Source: Caldanaerobius fijiensis DSM 17918 (GTDB lineage: Bacteria > Bacillota > Thermoanaerobacteria > Thermoanaerobacterales > Caldanaerobiaceae). From it: DNA of 64,000 bases. The notes beneath the pieces were generated by a model, which did not search any database, was not told the DNA's origin, and was given only the letters and a program-made list of their open reading frames with translations. Of the stretch, positions 1 through 8,632 are shown piece by piece. The translations under genes and the position numbers were made by a program. The stretch's first letter is position 1. The number at the start of each line of letters is the position of its first letter. The DNA lies in assembly GCF_900129075.1 (NCBI RefSeq), contig NZ_FQVH01000007.1, forward strand, positions 28,118 to 92,117, in the 5' to 3' direction.

Positions 1-1125
1 CTGCCATACGTCTCCATTGGGCTTTTTCAACAGATACCCTTTTTCCATAGCCTCATCAAATAGCCTGGATTTCTGAGCGATATAGGGATTTATCCATACA
101 CATATCTTCAGGCCTTTTTCCTTCAGGCGTTTTAACATGTTTTCCGGCTCTGGAAAGCACCTTTCGTCCCATTCAAAATCGCACCACTGAAATTCCTTCA
201 TCCAGAAACAATCAAAATGAAAAACGTGGAGGGGTATATCTCTTTCTGCCATGCCATCGATAAAACGGGTAACGGTTTTTTCATCGTAATCCGTCAGGAA
301 AGACGTGGTCAACCACAGGCCAAAAGACCATGCTGGCGGCAATGCCGGCCTGCCGGTAAGAGCTGTATAATTCTCTAACACTTCTTTCATGGAAGGACCA
401 TTGATTATATAGTATTCAAGGTATTCTCCTGGAACGCTGAATTGAACCTTGGACACCCTTTCAGATGCTATTTCATAAGATACACAACCAGGATCATTGA
501 CAAAAACGCCGTACCCTTTGTTGGTTATATAAAATGGTATGTTTTTGTACGCCTGTTCACTGCTGGTTCCCCCGTCTCTATTCCATATATCCACCACCTG
601 ACCGTTTTTAACAAACGGGGTAAAGCGCTCGCCCAGACCGTAGACGCACTCATCCACACCTAAATCCAGCTGTTCGCGCATAAATGTACTGCCATCTTCT
701 GTGGTAATGTACGCCATACTCTTATAGCCACTGCCAGTTATGCGCCTATCGCCGCTATAAAAATCTATTGACCAGCCGCCAGTCTTTTTAATTTTCACGG
801 TCAAAGTTCCGCTGGTAAGGCTGACGAAGCCATCTTCATCTTTGATGTCAACTTTTAAATTATCCTGTTTATTGATAGTAAACTCTGGCCCCTTTTTGCG
901 TTTCCCTTTAAAATGAAATGCCTGTATGCATATAACATTTTCTCTCGGAGAAGAAAATCTGACGGTCAATAAAGGACCACTCAATGTATCTCCTCTATCC
1001 CTCAAATGAAAATATGGCGCGTATACTGTTACAGAGTTTTCATCAAATTCAACGCTATTAACCTCTGCTGCGCCATATATATTTACACCTTTTCTCACCA
1101 ACCAATTGCCGTCTGTAAACTTCAC
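1..1125 (-). CDS. GH31 alpha-xylosidase (YicI type), 3' end outside the window
   Basis: The 375 visible residues match the N-terminal half of the YicI/XylS alpha-xylosidase family. They show a beta-sandwich region with a YGLGERF motif near residue 160, then the start of the TIM barrel with WSFGLWLTTSF and HFDCFWM near residues 260-305. Family members release alpha-xylose from xyloglucan-type oligosaccharides in the cytoplasm. There is no signal peptide. The catalytic aspartates of GH31 lie beyond the cut, so activity cannot be judged. The start is GTG at 1125 with AGAGGGG about 7 bases upstream and agrees with the usual family N-terminus. The family call is firm; the exact substrate is inferred. 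Confidence 0.88.
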   Translation of the reverse strand, partial: MKFTDGNWLVRKGVNIYGAAEVNSVEFDENSVTVYAPYFHLRDRGDTLSGPLLTVRFSSPRENVICIQAFHFKGKRKKGPEFTINKQDNLKVDIKDEDGFVSLTSGTLTVKIKKTGGWSIDFYSGDRRITGSGYKSMAYITTEDGSTFMREQLDLGVDECVYGLGERFTPFVKNGQVVDIWNRDGGTSSEQAYKNIPFYITNKGYGVFVNDPGCVSYEIASERVSKVQFSVPGEYLEYYIINGPSMKEVLENYTALTGRPALPPAWSFGLWLTTSFLTDYDEKTVTRFIDGMAERDIPLHVFHFDCFWMKEFQWCDFEWDERCFPEPENMLKRLKEKGLKICVWINPYIAQKSRLFDEAMEKGYLLKKPNGDVWQ

Positions 1126-1289
1126 AAAAACATCCCCTCTCTCTTTCTTCCTTATTACATTTTTTCTAAACTATCGCAAAAATCTTCACCTTATAGACGA
1201 CTAAGCTTATATTTAATTTATTTTCATTATATCACGAATTATGCCATAACAAAAAATACAGGGGCTATTTTATTAACCATCCTGTATTT

Positions 1290-1490
1290 TCACACATTGA
1301 CGTTATCCTCTTCTTTTATATGGTCATCCCATATGGCTTTCATGCATTCTTTATAATATTCGTATTTTTCATCTTCAGGGGATGTGTTTATTATGTCATA
1401 CTGGCAATCAGTACATATGTATTTATCAAAAACATATATGCCATCAAGTTTTTCCTGACCGCACACAAAGCATATCTTATTTTCATCCAT
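1290..1490 (-). CDS. Gin-type inhibitor of sporulation sigma factor G (CsfB-like)
   Basis: This 66-residue protein has the Gin/CsfB layout: a first zinc knuckle CFVCG at about residue 8 and a second CTDCQ at about residue 27, followed by an acidic helical tail. In Bacillus, CsfB is a zinc-binding anti-sigma protein that restrains sigma-G, and also sigma-E, during sporulation. The length fits the family (about 64 residues). It lies alone between the GH31 gene and a divergent M20 gene. Its presence supports a spore former. The function is taken from family knowledge. Confidence 0.75.
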   Translation of the reverse strand: MDENKICFVCGQEKLDGIYVFDKYICTDCQYDIINTSPEDEKYEYYKECMKAIWDDHIKEEDNVNV

Positions 1491-1575
1491 AATACACCAG
1501 CCCTTTCCCTTTTTATTACTATTATCACCTCACAATAAGCATTTTATTCAAAATTTTATTTATACAGCCAGTTTA

Positions 1576-1584
1576 TGATATAAT
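1576..1584 (+). promoter_or_regulatory. extended -10 promoter of the M20 gene
   Basis: TG-A-TATAAT forms an extended -10 element, with TATAAT at 1579-1584. The -35 region 17 bp upstream (TTATTT) is weak, as often seen with extended -10 promoters. The predicted start site is about 10-20 bases before the Shine-Dalgarno of the gene at 1609. Confidence 0.55.
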
Positions 1585-1608
1585 TAATATGAAAGGAAGG
1601 GATATTCA

Positions 1609-2772
1609 TTGAAAGACCTTTTAATAAAAAAAATCGAAGAACTTCGAGGAACGGTGTTTGAGCTCAACGAATTTTTATATAGAAATCCTGAACCAGGAAA
1701 CCAGGAGTTCGCCGCCTGCGAAAAAATATGTTCCATTTTAATCCAACATGGCTTTGACATTCAAAAAAATTATCTTGGCATCCCAACGGCATTTAGGGCT
1801 ACATACGGAAATGGAAAGCCTTCTATAGCCTATCTCTGCGAATACGACGCATTGCCTGAAATAGGTCACGGCTGCGGGCACAATATGATAAGTGCCATGA
1901 GCATCGCAGCAGCTATCGCGTTAAGAGAAGCTGTAAACAGCATAGGTGGTCAAATTGTGGTACTGGGTTGTCCTGCCGAAGAAACCAATGGCGCCAAAGT
2001 AGCTATGGCAGAAAGAGGTACTTTTAATGATATAGACGTGGCATTGATGGTACACCCTTCTGACGTAACAAGAGAAAGCGGGACATCTCTGGCCATGGAA
2101 GCCCTCCAGTTCGAATACATAGGCAAATCAGCCCATGCTGCTGCTAACCCTGAGGACGGTATAAATGCCCTAGATGGCGTTATTCTTCTATTTAACTCCA
2201 TAAACGCCTTGAGGCAACACGTAAAATCAGACGTAAGGATACACGGCATAATAAAAGAAGGTGGTGTAGCCGCTAACATCATACCCGATAGGGCCGTAGC
2301 ACAATTTTACGTAAGGTCTGAGAGTTCGGCGTACCTGAAAGAAGTAGTAAAAAAAGTAAAGGATTGTGCCCATGGTGCAGCATTGGCCACAGGGTGCACT
2401 TTAAATATATCCAATTATGAACTATCTTACGATAATATGATCCCAAACAGCACTCTTCAACAGGCTTTCAGTAAAAACCTCAAAGACCTCGGAGTAGAGC
2501 ACATAGAACCTCCCAAAAAAACATCGGGTTCATCGGACATAGGTAATGTCAGTCACGTTGTCCCGGCTATCCAGCCATATATAGGTATAACCCAAAAGCA
2601 TATACCATCGCACACAAGGGAATTTGCTGATGCTACGCAAACAGAATATGCCAGAGAAATGCTCATTAAAGCTGCAACAGCATTGGCCCTTACGGGTTAT
2701 GACATAATAACAGATGAGACCCTTTTGTACCGTATCAAAAAAGAGTTTCTGGATTCACAAAAGGCCGAATAG
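1609..2772 (+). CDS. M20D-family amidohydrolase / peptidase
   Basis: This 387-residue cytoplasmic protein belongs to the M20 dipeptidase/amidohydrolase family, in the AbgB/HipO-like branch. Metal-site motifs are GHGCGHN at residues 86-92, EE at 124-125, HP at 149-150, and a C-terminal PSHT histidine. SAHAAANPEDGINALD marks the dimerisation lid domain. Relatives cleave N-acyl or aminobenzoyl amides or dipeptides; the substrate here is unknown. The start is TTG at 1609 with GGAAGG 8 bases upstream. It is a single gene, divergent from gin, with its own extended -10 promoter. Confidence 0.85.
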   Translation: MKDLLIKKIEELRGTVFELNEFLYRNPEPGNQEFAACEKICSILIQHGFDIQKNYLGIPTAFRATYGNGKPSIAYLCEYDALPEIGHGCGHNMISAMSIAAAIALREAVNSIGGQIVVLGCPAEETNGAKVAMAERGTFNDIDVALMVHPSDVTRESGTSLAMEALQFEYIGKSAHAAANPEDGINALDGVILLFNSINALRQHVKSDVRIHGIIKEGGVAANIIPDRAVAQFYVRSESSAYLKEVVKKVKDCAHGAALATGCTLNISNYELSYDNMIPNSTLQQAFSKNLKDLGVEHIEPPKKTSGSSDIGNVSHVVPAIQPYIGITQKHIPSHTREFADATQTEYAREMLIKAATALALTGYDIITDETLLYRIKKEFLDSQKAE

Positions 2773-2790
2773 GCCTTCTGTTATTTTGCC
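2761..2790 (+). terminator. weak terminator of the M20 gene
   Basis: AAGGCC and GGCCTT form a short hairpin overlapping the stop codon, followed by a T-rich stretch (CTGTTATTTT). The U tract is interrupted, so this is a modest call. Confidence 0.4.
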
Positions 2791-3147
2791 TTATCTCTTT
2801 CCCTCTTGTGGAGTACCATACATGTACGGCCTCTTTTCGTTTTTATCCATTTTACCTTCTACAGCCTTTTGAGCATCAAACCTGTCCAGTATGGGAATAT
2901 TCATAAGCCTTATAAATATGTCAGCCCATTCTTCTTGTTCTTCCTGGGCCCCTAATCCTTTTTTGACAGCATTTATGTACTCACCTATTTCCGACGTTAT
3001 AAGGGCCATAAGGTAAAACTTCAAAACTTTCATTGCAAACTGTTCTCCCCAATCTCTGGAAAGAGATGTATATATCATGTCCCATTCCTTTTTAAAGCCT
3101 TTATCTATCAGCAATCTATCAATTCGCTCTTCCATTTCTTTTATCAT
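2791..3147 (-). CDS. MazG-like nucleotide pyrophosphohydrolase
   Basis: This 118-residue all-helical protein has the metal-binding pattern of the MazG/iMazG superfamily: SEIGEYINA near residue 52, then EEWADIFIR about 20 residues later (ExxE...ExxD). Such proteins hydrolyse nucleoside triphosphates to monophosphates and are often house-cleaning enzymes. Its ATG overlaps the stop of the uracil-DNA glycosylase gene by 4 bases (ATGA), so the two are translationally coupled. That pairing fits removal of damaged nucleotides and bases. The exact substrate is unknown. Confidence 0.6.
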   Translation of the reverse strand: MIKEMEERIDRLLIDKGFKKEWDMIYTSLSRDWGEQFAMKVLKFYLMALITSEIGEYINAVKKGLGAQEEQEEWADIFIRLMNIPILDRFDAQKAVEGKMDKNEKRPYMYGTPQEGKR

Positions 3148-3722
3148 ACTGCTCTCTCCTCTCCTCTTAGCCTGTGGTATAGTTCAACTATCTTTTTAAA
3201 ATCCTGCCTTGTAAGCTCTATCTTTGATGTATCTCTGAGAATGGCTGCCGGATGAAACGTCGGGATAAGGTAGACGCCCTTTCGCTCAATGATATTACCC
3301 CTTATCTGAGTTATCTTTGCTTTTCGGTCTATAATATATTTCATCGCCGTAGCACCAAGGCATACGATTATCTTTGGCGCTATAATCGCGACCTGATTTC
3401 TCAAATAAGGCAAACACGCTTCCGCTTCCTCATCCGTAGGCACCCTATTGCCCGGCGGTCTACATTTGACAATATTGGCGATATATACCTCTTCTCTTTT
3501 CAAGCCAACCTCAGCCATCAATTTGTCCAATAACTGACCTGCTCTACCCACAAAAGGTCTTCCTTGAAGATCTTCGTCTTTCCCCGGCCCTTCTCCCACA
3601 AACATGATATCCGCCCTTAGGTTACCTTCACCAAATACAACGCTGTTTCTGCCCTCATGAAGCGGGCACTTAGTACATTCCATGCACTCACTGTAAAGAT
3701 CTCTTAAATTTTTCAGCGCCAT
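3144..3722 (-). CDS. family 4 uracil-DNA glycosylase, 4Fe-4S
   Basis: This 192-residue enzyme removes uracil from DNA as the first step of base excision repair. The family 4 signature is complete: cluster cysteines C16, C19, C87 and C103, the motif GEGPGKDEDLQG at about 43-54 followed by RPFVGRAGQLLD, and HPAAILR at 157-163. Family 4 enzymes are common in thermophiles and anaerobes. The start is ATG at 3722, with only a weak ribosome binding site (GGTGAGTGATG). It sits 10 bases after malic enzyme and overlaps the MazG-like gene. Confidence 0.92.
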   Translation of the reverse strand: MALKNLRDLYSECMECTKCPLHEGRNSVVFGEGNLRADIMFVGEGPGKDEDLQGRPFVGRAGQLLDKLMAEVGLKREEVYIANIVKCRPPGNRVPTDEEAEACLPYLRNQVAIIAPKIIVCLGATAMKYIIDRKAKITQIRGNIIERKGVYLIPTFHPAAILRDTSKIELTRQDFKKIVELYHRLRGEERAV

Positions 3723-3732
3723 CCAACATCAC

Positions 3733-4911
3733 TCACCATCTTATTCTGGCTGCTCCAGTTTTGATCGCAGATGCACTTACTGCCTCTGCCACAGCCGCAA
3801 CAACCCTCTCGTCGAATACCGATGGAATTATATAATCAGGCCTCAATTCGTTATCAGAAATCAGAGACGATATAGCATCAGCAGCAGCAAGTTTCATATC
3901 TTCATTTATGTCTTTTGCCCTGACCTTCAGTGCCCCCTTAAACACGCCGGGAAATGCCAGTACATTATTTATTTGATTTGGAAAATCAGACCTACCCGTG
4001 CCCACGATATATGCTCCAGCACTGTAAGCTTCATCAGGCATTATCTCTGGAATCGGATTGGCCATAGCAAAAACTATCGGGCGATCTGCCATGGATTTCA
4101 CCATCTCTCCTTTTAAAACACCTCCCGCCGATACCCCTATAAACACATCGGCCCCGCGAATTGCATCGGCCAGATTGCCGCGTATCCTGAAGGGATTGGT
4201 TAAAACCGCCATTTCCCTGTGAACCCCTTCCAAAGTATCATCATCGCTGGAAAGTATCCCTTTTTTGTCACACATCACAATATTTTTCGCGCCCGCTTTC
4301 AATAACAGCTTCGCAATAGCAATACCTGCTGCACCAGCACCATTTATGACTATCTTTACCTCAGCTATAGTTTTGTCCACAAGTTTCAGAGCATTTTTTA
4401 GAGCCGCCAATACCACAATGGCAGTTCCGTGTTGGTCATCGTGGAAAACAGGGATGTCTAAAATTGCCTTCAACCTGCTTTCGATTTCAAAGCATTTGGG
4501 CGCTTTGATATCCTCTAGATTTATTCCGCCAAAAGAAGGCGCTATGTATCTCACCGCCTGTACTATTTCATTCACATCGGTGGTGTCAAGACATATAGGA
4601 ACAGCATCAATACCTGCAAACTCCTTAAAAAGTATAGCTTTCCCCTCCATAACCGGAAGTGCCGCTCTAGGCCCTATGTCTCCTAACCCCAATACCGCTG
4701 TTCCATCGCTTACAACGGCTACCATATTACCCTTTGACGTATATCTATAAACACTATCCGGATCATCATGTATCCTCTTGCATGGCTCGGCCACACCAGG
4801 GGTATATGCCAGCGACAGATCCCTAGCATTTTTAACTTTCACTTTGCTTTTTATTTCTATCTTTCCCCTATTCTTTTCGTGCAGAGCCAGTGCTTCTTCA
4901 ACCAGCGACAT
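3733..4911 (-). CDS. NAD(P)-dependent malic enzyme (oxaloacetate-decarboxylating)
   Basis: This 392-residue protein converts L-malate to pyruvate and CO2 with NAD(P) reduction. It is the short bacterial form without a phosphotransacetylase domain. Visible motifs are YTPGVAEPCK at about 36-45, LGLGDIGP, DDQHGTA at about 158-164, the nucleotide-binding GAGAAGIAI, and FAMANPIPEI. The start is ATG at 4911 with GAGGAG upstream. It lies directly downstream of the two fumarase genes on the same strand but behind a terminator, so it probably has separate control. Together with fumarase it gives fumarate to malate to pyruvate. Confidence 0.93.
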   Translation of the reverse strand: MSLVEEALALHEKNRGKIEIKSKVKVKNARDLSLAYTPGVAEPCKRIHDDPDSVYRYTSKGNMVAVVSDGTAVLGLGDIGPRAALPVMEGKAILFKEFAGIDAVPICLDTTDVNEIVQAVRYIAPSFGGINLEDIKAPKCFEIESRLKAILDIPVFHDDQHGTAIVVLAALKNALKLVDKTIAEVKIVINGAGAAGIAIAKLLLKAGAKNIVMCDKKGILSSDDDTLEGVHREMAVLTNPFRIRGNLADAIRGADVFIGVSAGGVLKGEMVKSMADRPIVFAMANPIPEIMPDEAYSAGAYIVGTGRSDFPNQINNVLAFPGVFKGALKVRAKDINEDMKLAAADAISSLISDNELRPDYIIPSVFDERVVAAVAEAVSASAIKTGAARIRW

Positions 4912-4975
4912 GTTATCAACTCCTCATAAGACGTAAATCATACTCTTATTTTATTATAAAACAGTATTATAGGCA

Positions 4976-5017
4976 ATAAAAAAAGGACTTTGTCCAAATT
5001 TACTCAACAAAAGTCCT
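4976..5017 (-). terminator. rho-independent terminator of the fumarase operon
   Basis: On the minus strand AGGACTTT-T-GT pairs with ACAAAGTCCT across a loop of about 12 bases, followed by TTTTTTTATTG. The stem includes the last codons of the beta subunit gene. Confidence 0.8.
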
Positions 5018-5530
5018 GAAAAGGCTATTCCCATGACAATCTATTGCTACAATAGCCGGAAAATCTTCCACATAAAGTTCATATATTGCTTCAGGCCCCA
5101 GCTCGGGATATGCTGCTACCTTTGCTGATTTCACCCGCTGTGAGAGCAGCGCACCTGCACCCCCCACCGCTGCAAAATAAACAGCGCCGTATCGTATCAT
5201 GGCATCAACGACCTCGCGGGATCTTTCTCCTTTTCCTATCATCCCCTTGAGACCCATAGACAGCAATTGTGGTGTATAAACATCCACCCTTCCGCTGGTA
5301 GTCGGCCCGCAACTACCTATAACATGACCCGGTTTTGCTGGGCACGGCCCGACATAATAGAGCACCTGATCTTTTATGTTAATCGGTAATGGTTTGCCAT
5401 CTTTAATTGCCTCAATCATCCTCTTATGGGCAGCATCCCTGGCCGTATAAATGGTACCTGTTATATACACCTTTTGACCTGCCCTCAGATCTTTAACCGT
5501 CTCAAGTGTTAAAGGGGTGGCTAACCTCAC
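5000..5530 (-). CDS. class I fumarate hydratase, beta subunit
   Basis: This 176-residue protein corresponds to the C-terminal half of single-chain class I fumarases. It carries GPTTSGRVDVYTP and the family motif VGGAGALLS. With the alpha subunit it forms the oxygen-sensitive 4Fe-4S enzyme that interconverts fumarate and malate; L(+)-tartrate dehydratase is the main alternative. The start is GTG at 5530 with GGAGGT 6 bases upstream, and it overlaps the alpha subunit stop by 4 bases. The neighbouring malic enzyme favours fumarase. Confidence 0.88.
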   Translation of the reverse strand: MRLATPLTLETVKDLRAGQKVYITGTIYTARDAAHKRMIEAIKDGKPLPINIKDQVLYYVGPCPAKPGHVIGSCGPTTSGRVDVYTPQLLSMGLKGMIGKGERSREVVDAMIRYGAVYFAAVGGAGALLSQRVKSAKVAAYPELGPEAIYELYVEDFPAIVAIDCHGNSLFRTFVE

Positions 5531-6366
5531 AATACCACCTCCCTATGCCTGGTGACATGACAGCTTATATTTACCGCTACAGGCAATTGAGCGATATGAG
5601 TCGGATACACCTCTATATTGACAGCCAATGCCGTCGTACTCCCTCCAAGGCCCTGAGGCCCAATCCCCAATTTGTTTATCTCTCTCAACAATTGTTCTTC
5701 AAGCCAGCCGTACACCGGATGCCTTATATCAATAGGCCGCGTCAGCGCCTTCTTGGCCAGGTATGGAGCGTATTCGAAATTTCCTCCTATACCGACGCCT
5801 ACTATTATTGGTGGGCAGGGATTAGCTCCGGCCTTCTTCACCGTATCAAGCACAAACCTTTTTACCCCCTCTACGCCGTCAGCAGGCTTCAGCATGGCTA
5901 AAGAACTCATATTCTCGCTGCCAGCCCCCTTCGGACACACAACGATCCTTATCTTATCCCCTTCTACCACTTCTACGTGTATGATAGCAGGCGTATTGTC
6001 TCCGGTATTTACCCTGTCCATAAGTGGATCTGCAACCACTGATTTCCTCAGGTATCCCTCTTTATAACCTATTCTTACGCCTTCATTTATCGCGTCTTTG
6101 AGGTTACCTCCTATTATATGCACATCCTGCCCCAATTCCACAAAGACAACAGCAATGCCTGTATCCTGGCAAATAGGCAACTGGCTTTGTCTTGCTATTT
6201 CCTGATTTTCAATTATCATCTGCAATATTTCTTTAGCATGAGATATTTCTTCTGTGTCCAGAGCCTCATTTATTTTGTCGAGCACATCTTTATTTAAATT
6301 ACAATTGGATGAAATGCAAAGATCCCTTACCGCAGCAGTTATATCTGCTGCCTTAATTTCCTTCAA
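5527..6366 (-). CDS. class I fumarate hydratase, alpha subunit
   Basis: This protein of about 279 residues is the N-terminal part of class I (Fe-S) fumarase. Cluster ligands are visible in PICQDTGIAVVF, CPKGAGSENMS and GANPCPPIIVGVGIGG. Splitting the enzyme into two chains is normal in anaerobes and archaea. Two TTG codons are possible starts, at 6372 and 6366. The GGACGGGG Shine-Dalgarno directly abuts the first and is 6 bases from the second, so 6366 is preferred. It is the first gene of a two-gene operon ending at the terminator at 4976-5017. Confidence 0.9.
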   Translation of the reverse strand: MKEIKAADITAAVRDLCISSNCNLNKDVLDKINEALDTEEISHAKEILQMIIENQEIARQSQLPICQDTGIAVVFVELGQDVHIIGGNLKDAINEGVRIGYKEGYLRKSVVADPLMDRVNTGDNTPAIIHVEVVEGDKIRIVVCPKGAGSENMSSLAMLKPADGVEGVKRFVLDTVKKAGANPCPPIIVGVGIGGNFEYAPYLAKKALTRPIDIRHPVYGWLEEQLLREINKLGIGPQGLGGSTTALAVNIEVYPTHIAQLPVAVNISCHVTRHREVVL

Positions 6367-6468
6367 AATCAACCCCGTCCTTTTCTATCCTTTTTATCTA
6401 TCCGCTTAACTTCACTTTTATATTGTATCACAAACCAGCATATATATCTATGTGGGCAAAAAACAAGT

Positions 6469-7227
6469 TTATAGGCGAAGGCTATAGTTTCTTTCTTCTT
6501 CCTCAATGAGGCTCGCAGCTTTTCTATCAATTACAAGAGTAACATCGGGATGAAGGGCAAGGACTGTTGAAGGCACATTTGTAGTAAGGTATCCTTTTAT
6601 GGTTTCCCGTATAGCCTTCGCCTTGTTTTCGCCGGATGCCAGCAGGATAATCTTTTTAGCCTTCATAATCGTGCCTATACCCATGGTTATAGCCCTTCTT
6701 GGCACCTCATCAGCACTGTGAAAAAATCTCTTATTAGCCTCTATTGTCTCTTTAGCCAGCTGTACCACATGGGTTTTCGTATCTATGTTGGTATCAGGTT
6801 CATTAAAACCTATATGGCCGTTTACTCCCAATCCTAATATCTGAAGGTCAATTCCCCCTGCTTCCCTTATAGCTTCTTCGTATTTTTCACATTCCTCCTC
6901 CAAATCCTCAGCGCATCCATCAGGTATGTGAATGTTTTCCGGCTTTATGTTTATGTGGTCAAAAAAATTTTTGTGCATATAATAATGATAGCTTTGCTCA
7001 TGGTCCGCAGGTAAACCGATGTACTCATCAAGATTAAAAGATACCACATTAGAAAAATCGATAATACCTTTCTTATACATTTCAACAAGTTCACCATACA
7101 TACCTAATGGTGTACTGCCTGTAGCCAGTCCCAGTACCAGATTGGGCTTGTTTTTTATCTCCCACGCCACCATTTCTGCTGCTTTTCTGCTCATATCCTT
7201 GTAATCTTCGGTTATAAATATCCTCAT
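6469..7227 (-). CDS. nagB: glucosamine-6-phosphate deaminase
   Basis: This 252-residue protein converts glucosamine 6-phosphate to fructose 6-phosphate and ammonia. The family motifs are intact: [12 protein letters not shown] at about 34-45, NLDEYIGL at about 65-72, and [13 protein letters not shown] at about 132-144. It overlaps the upstream ROK regulator gene by 4 bases (ATGA), so regulator and enzyme are made from one mRNA. The lack of an adjacent nagA suggests that N-acetylglucosamine deacetylation is encoded elsewhere. Confidence 0.95.
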   Translation of the reverse strand: MRIFITEDYKDMSRKAAEMVAWEIKNKPNLVLGLATGSTPLGMYGELVEMYKKGIIDFSNVVSFNLDEYIGLPADHEQSYHYYMHKNFFDHINIKPENIHIPDGCAEDLEEECEKYEEAIREAGGIDLQILGLGVNGHIGFNEPDTNIDTKTHVVQLAKETIEANKRFFHSADEVPRRAITMGIGTIMKAKKIILLASGENKAKAIRETIKGYLTTNVPSTVLALHPDVTLVIDRKAASLIEEEERNYSLRL

Positions 7228-8420
7228 ATCAATACCCCTTTCAATATATCAATAGATTCCAATACCCGTGCTACTCCGCCTATACACCCAGCATTGTTAC
7301 CTAGCAAGGATTTTTCGATGGTCACATCAAAGGGTGCCAACCTATTCACAGACGCCCTGATCTTATCCATTGCTTTGTCTCCGGCATAGTATAGATCGCC
7401 GCCTAATATCACTTTTCTAGGATTTATAACAGCGATCAAATTTGCGATCCCCATAACCAGCAGTTCAATATATTCATCAATTACCCTTTGGCACAATTTA
7501 TCGCCAAGTTCATATCCCGCGAAAACCATATGCGGTTTGATCGCCGAATCAGATTCTCTAATCGCTTTATGGAGATACGAATCACTATAGCTGTTCATCA
7601 ACTTCAAGGCATTTCGCACCATGGCGTGATCGGCCGCCTGCAACTCAAAAGCGCCAAAATCATTAAGGGTAAAGCTCTCCTTGACCCTTTGTCCAAGTAC
7701 CATATAGCCGATCTCTCCAGCCGTATAGCTGCTGCCTCTATATAGTTTTCCATCAATTATTATTCCACAACCTATGCCTCTGGCCACAGATAGGTATATG
7801 AAGTTATCAATCCCTACGCCAGCACCCTTCCACTTTTCTCCAAGTGCTGACAGTTTTACATCATTTTCAGGATAAACAGGTAGTCCTATTTTTCCCTCTA
7901 ATTCTCTTGATATCTTTACATTTTGCCATTTTAAAGCTGGTGAATATACGACAGAGGCTTCTTCAATATTCACTATCCCTGGAATTCCTATCCCTACTCC
8001 TAGTACCTCCTTTTGATCTCTTAATTTATTTACGATGTCAACCACATCCCTTATGACATCTTCATCACTATTCAATCTGTATATAGTGCTATTTAAAATA
8101 TTGCCACCTAAATCAGACAGCACCGCCCTTATGCTATAACCGCTGATATTTATACCTATAACCCTGGCTACATCAGGGTTAAAAACCAGATTTATTGGCT
8201 TTCTGCCACCATTAGATGAAGCCTCGCCTTTACCCTCTTCTTTTACATAGCCCATTTTAATAAGTTCATCTATAATTGATGAAACAGCAGATTTGCTCAT
8301 GTTAAGTTCTTTAGCTATATCAGCCCTGGAAACAGGTCCTTTATGAACTATTAAGCTGATAACATTAGCCATGTTTATATTCTTCATCATCTGCGTAGAT
8401 GCCTTTTTATAATCTCCCAC
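7224..8420 (-). CDS. ROK-family transcriptional regulator (NagC/XylR type)
   Basis: This 398-residue protein has an N-terminal winged helix at about 10-75 ([20 protein letters not shown]) and a C-terminal ROK sugar-sensing domain. It should be a repressor released by a sugar or sugar phosphate. Being coupled to nagB, an amino-sugar ligand is likely (inference). Oddly, the usual ROK zinc motif CxCGxxGC is absent: after GEIGYMVLG the expected cysteines are missing. The start is GTG at 8420 behind GGAGG. An operator lies directly upstream at 8433-8457, which suggests autoregulation. Confidence 0.88.
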   Translation of the reverse strand: MGDYKKASTQMMKNINMANVISLIVHKGPVSRADIAKELNMSKSAVSSIIDELIKMGYVKEEGKGEASSNGGRKPINLVFNPDVARVIGINISGYSIRAVLSDLGGNILNSTIYRLNSDEDVIRDVVDIVNKLRDQKEVLGVGIGIPGIVNIEEASVVYSPALKWQNVKISRELEGKIGLPVYPENDVKLSALGEKWKGAGVGIDNFIYLSVARGIGCGIIIDGKLYRGSSYTAGEIGYMVLGQRVKESFTLNDFGAFELQAADHAMVRNALKLMNSYSDSYLHKAIRESDSAIKPHMVFAGYELGDKLCQRVIDEYIELLVMGIANLIAVINPRKVILGGDLYYAGDKAMDKIRASVNRLAPFDVTIEKSLLGNNAGCIGGVARVLESIDILKGVLI

Positions 8421-8432
8421 TTTATTGCCTCC

Positions 8433-8490
8433 ATAGTTCGTTCTCTTGACTAACTAATTTGATTCTACCATACATAGCTTAATTTTGCAA
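8433..8490 (-). promoter_or_regulatory. promoter and ROK operator for the regulator-nagB operon
   Basis: On the minus strand a -35 TTGCAA (8485-8490), a 17-bp spacer and a -10 TAGAAT (8462-8467) are followed at once by TTAGTTAG-N9-CGAACTAT (8433-8457). The AGTTnG/CnAACT half sites resemble XylR/ROK operators in Firmicutes. The operator covers the likely transcription start and abuts the ribosome binding site, which fits repression by the ROK protein it precedes. Confidence 0.7.
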
Positions 8491-8551
8491 TACTGGCTAC
8501 TCATTTATACACCTATTGATGTTTTAGCACCGTTAATTATAATTTGTGAAT

Positions 8552-8602
8552 ATAAAAAGACCGTAAAGAGTTTCACTAATCCACATAAACCCTTTTACGG
8601 TC
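8552..8602 (-). terminator. terminator of the stalk-domain gene
   Basis: On the minus strand GACCGTAAA pairs with TTTACGGTC (8594-8602 with 8559-8567) and is followed by TTTTTATA. It lies 31 bases past the stop of the gene at 8633. Confidence 0.8.
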
Positions 8603-8632
8603 CCGTATCTCTACTATTTTATATGCAGCATA

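Noticed and set aside
5506..5901. Long plus-strand frames over the fumarase genes
   Set aside because: They are shadows of the minus-strand fumarase subunits, with no ribosome binding site.
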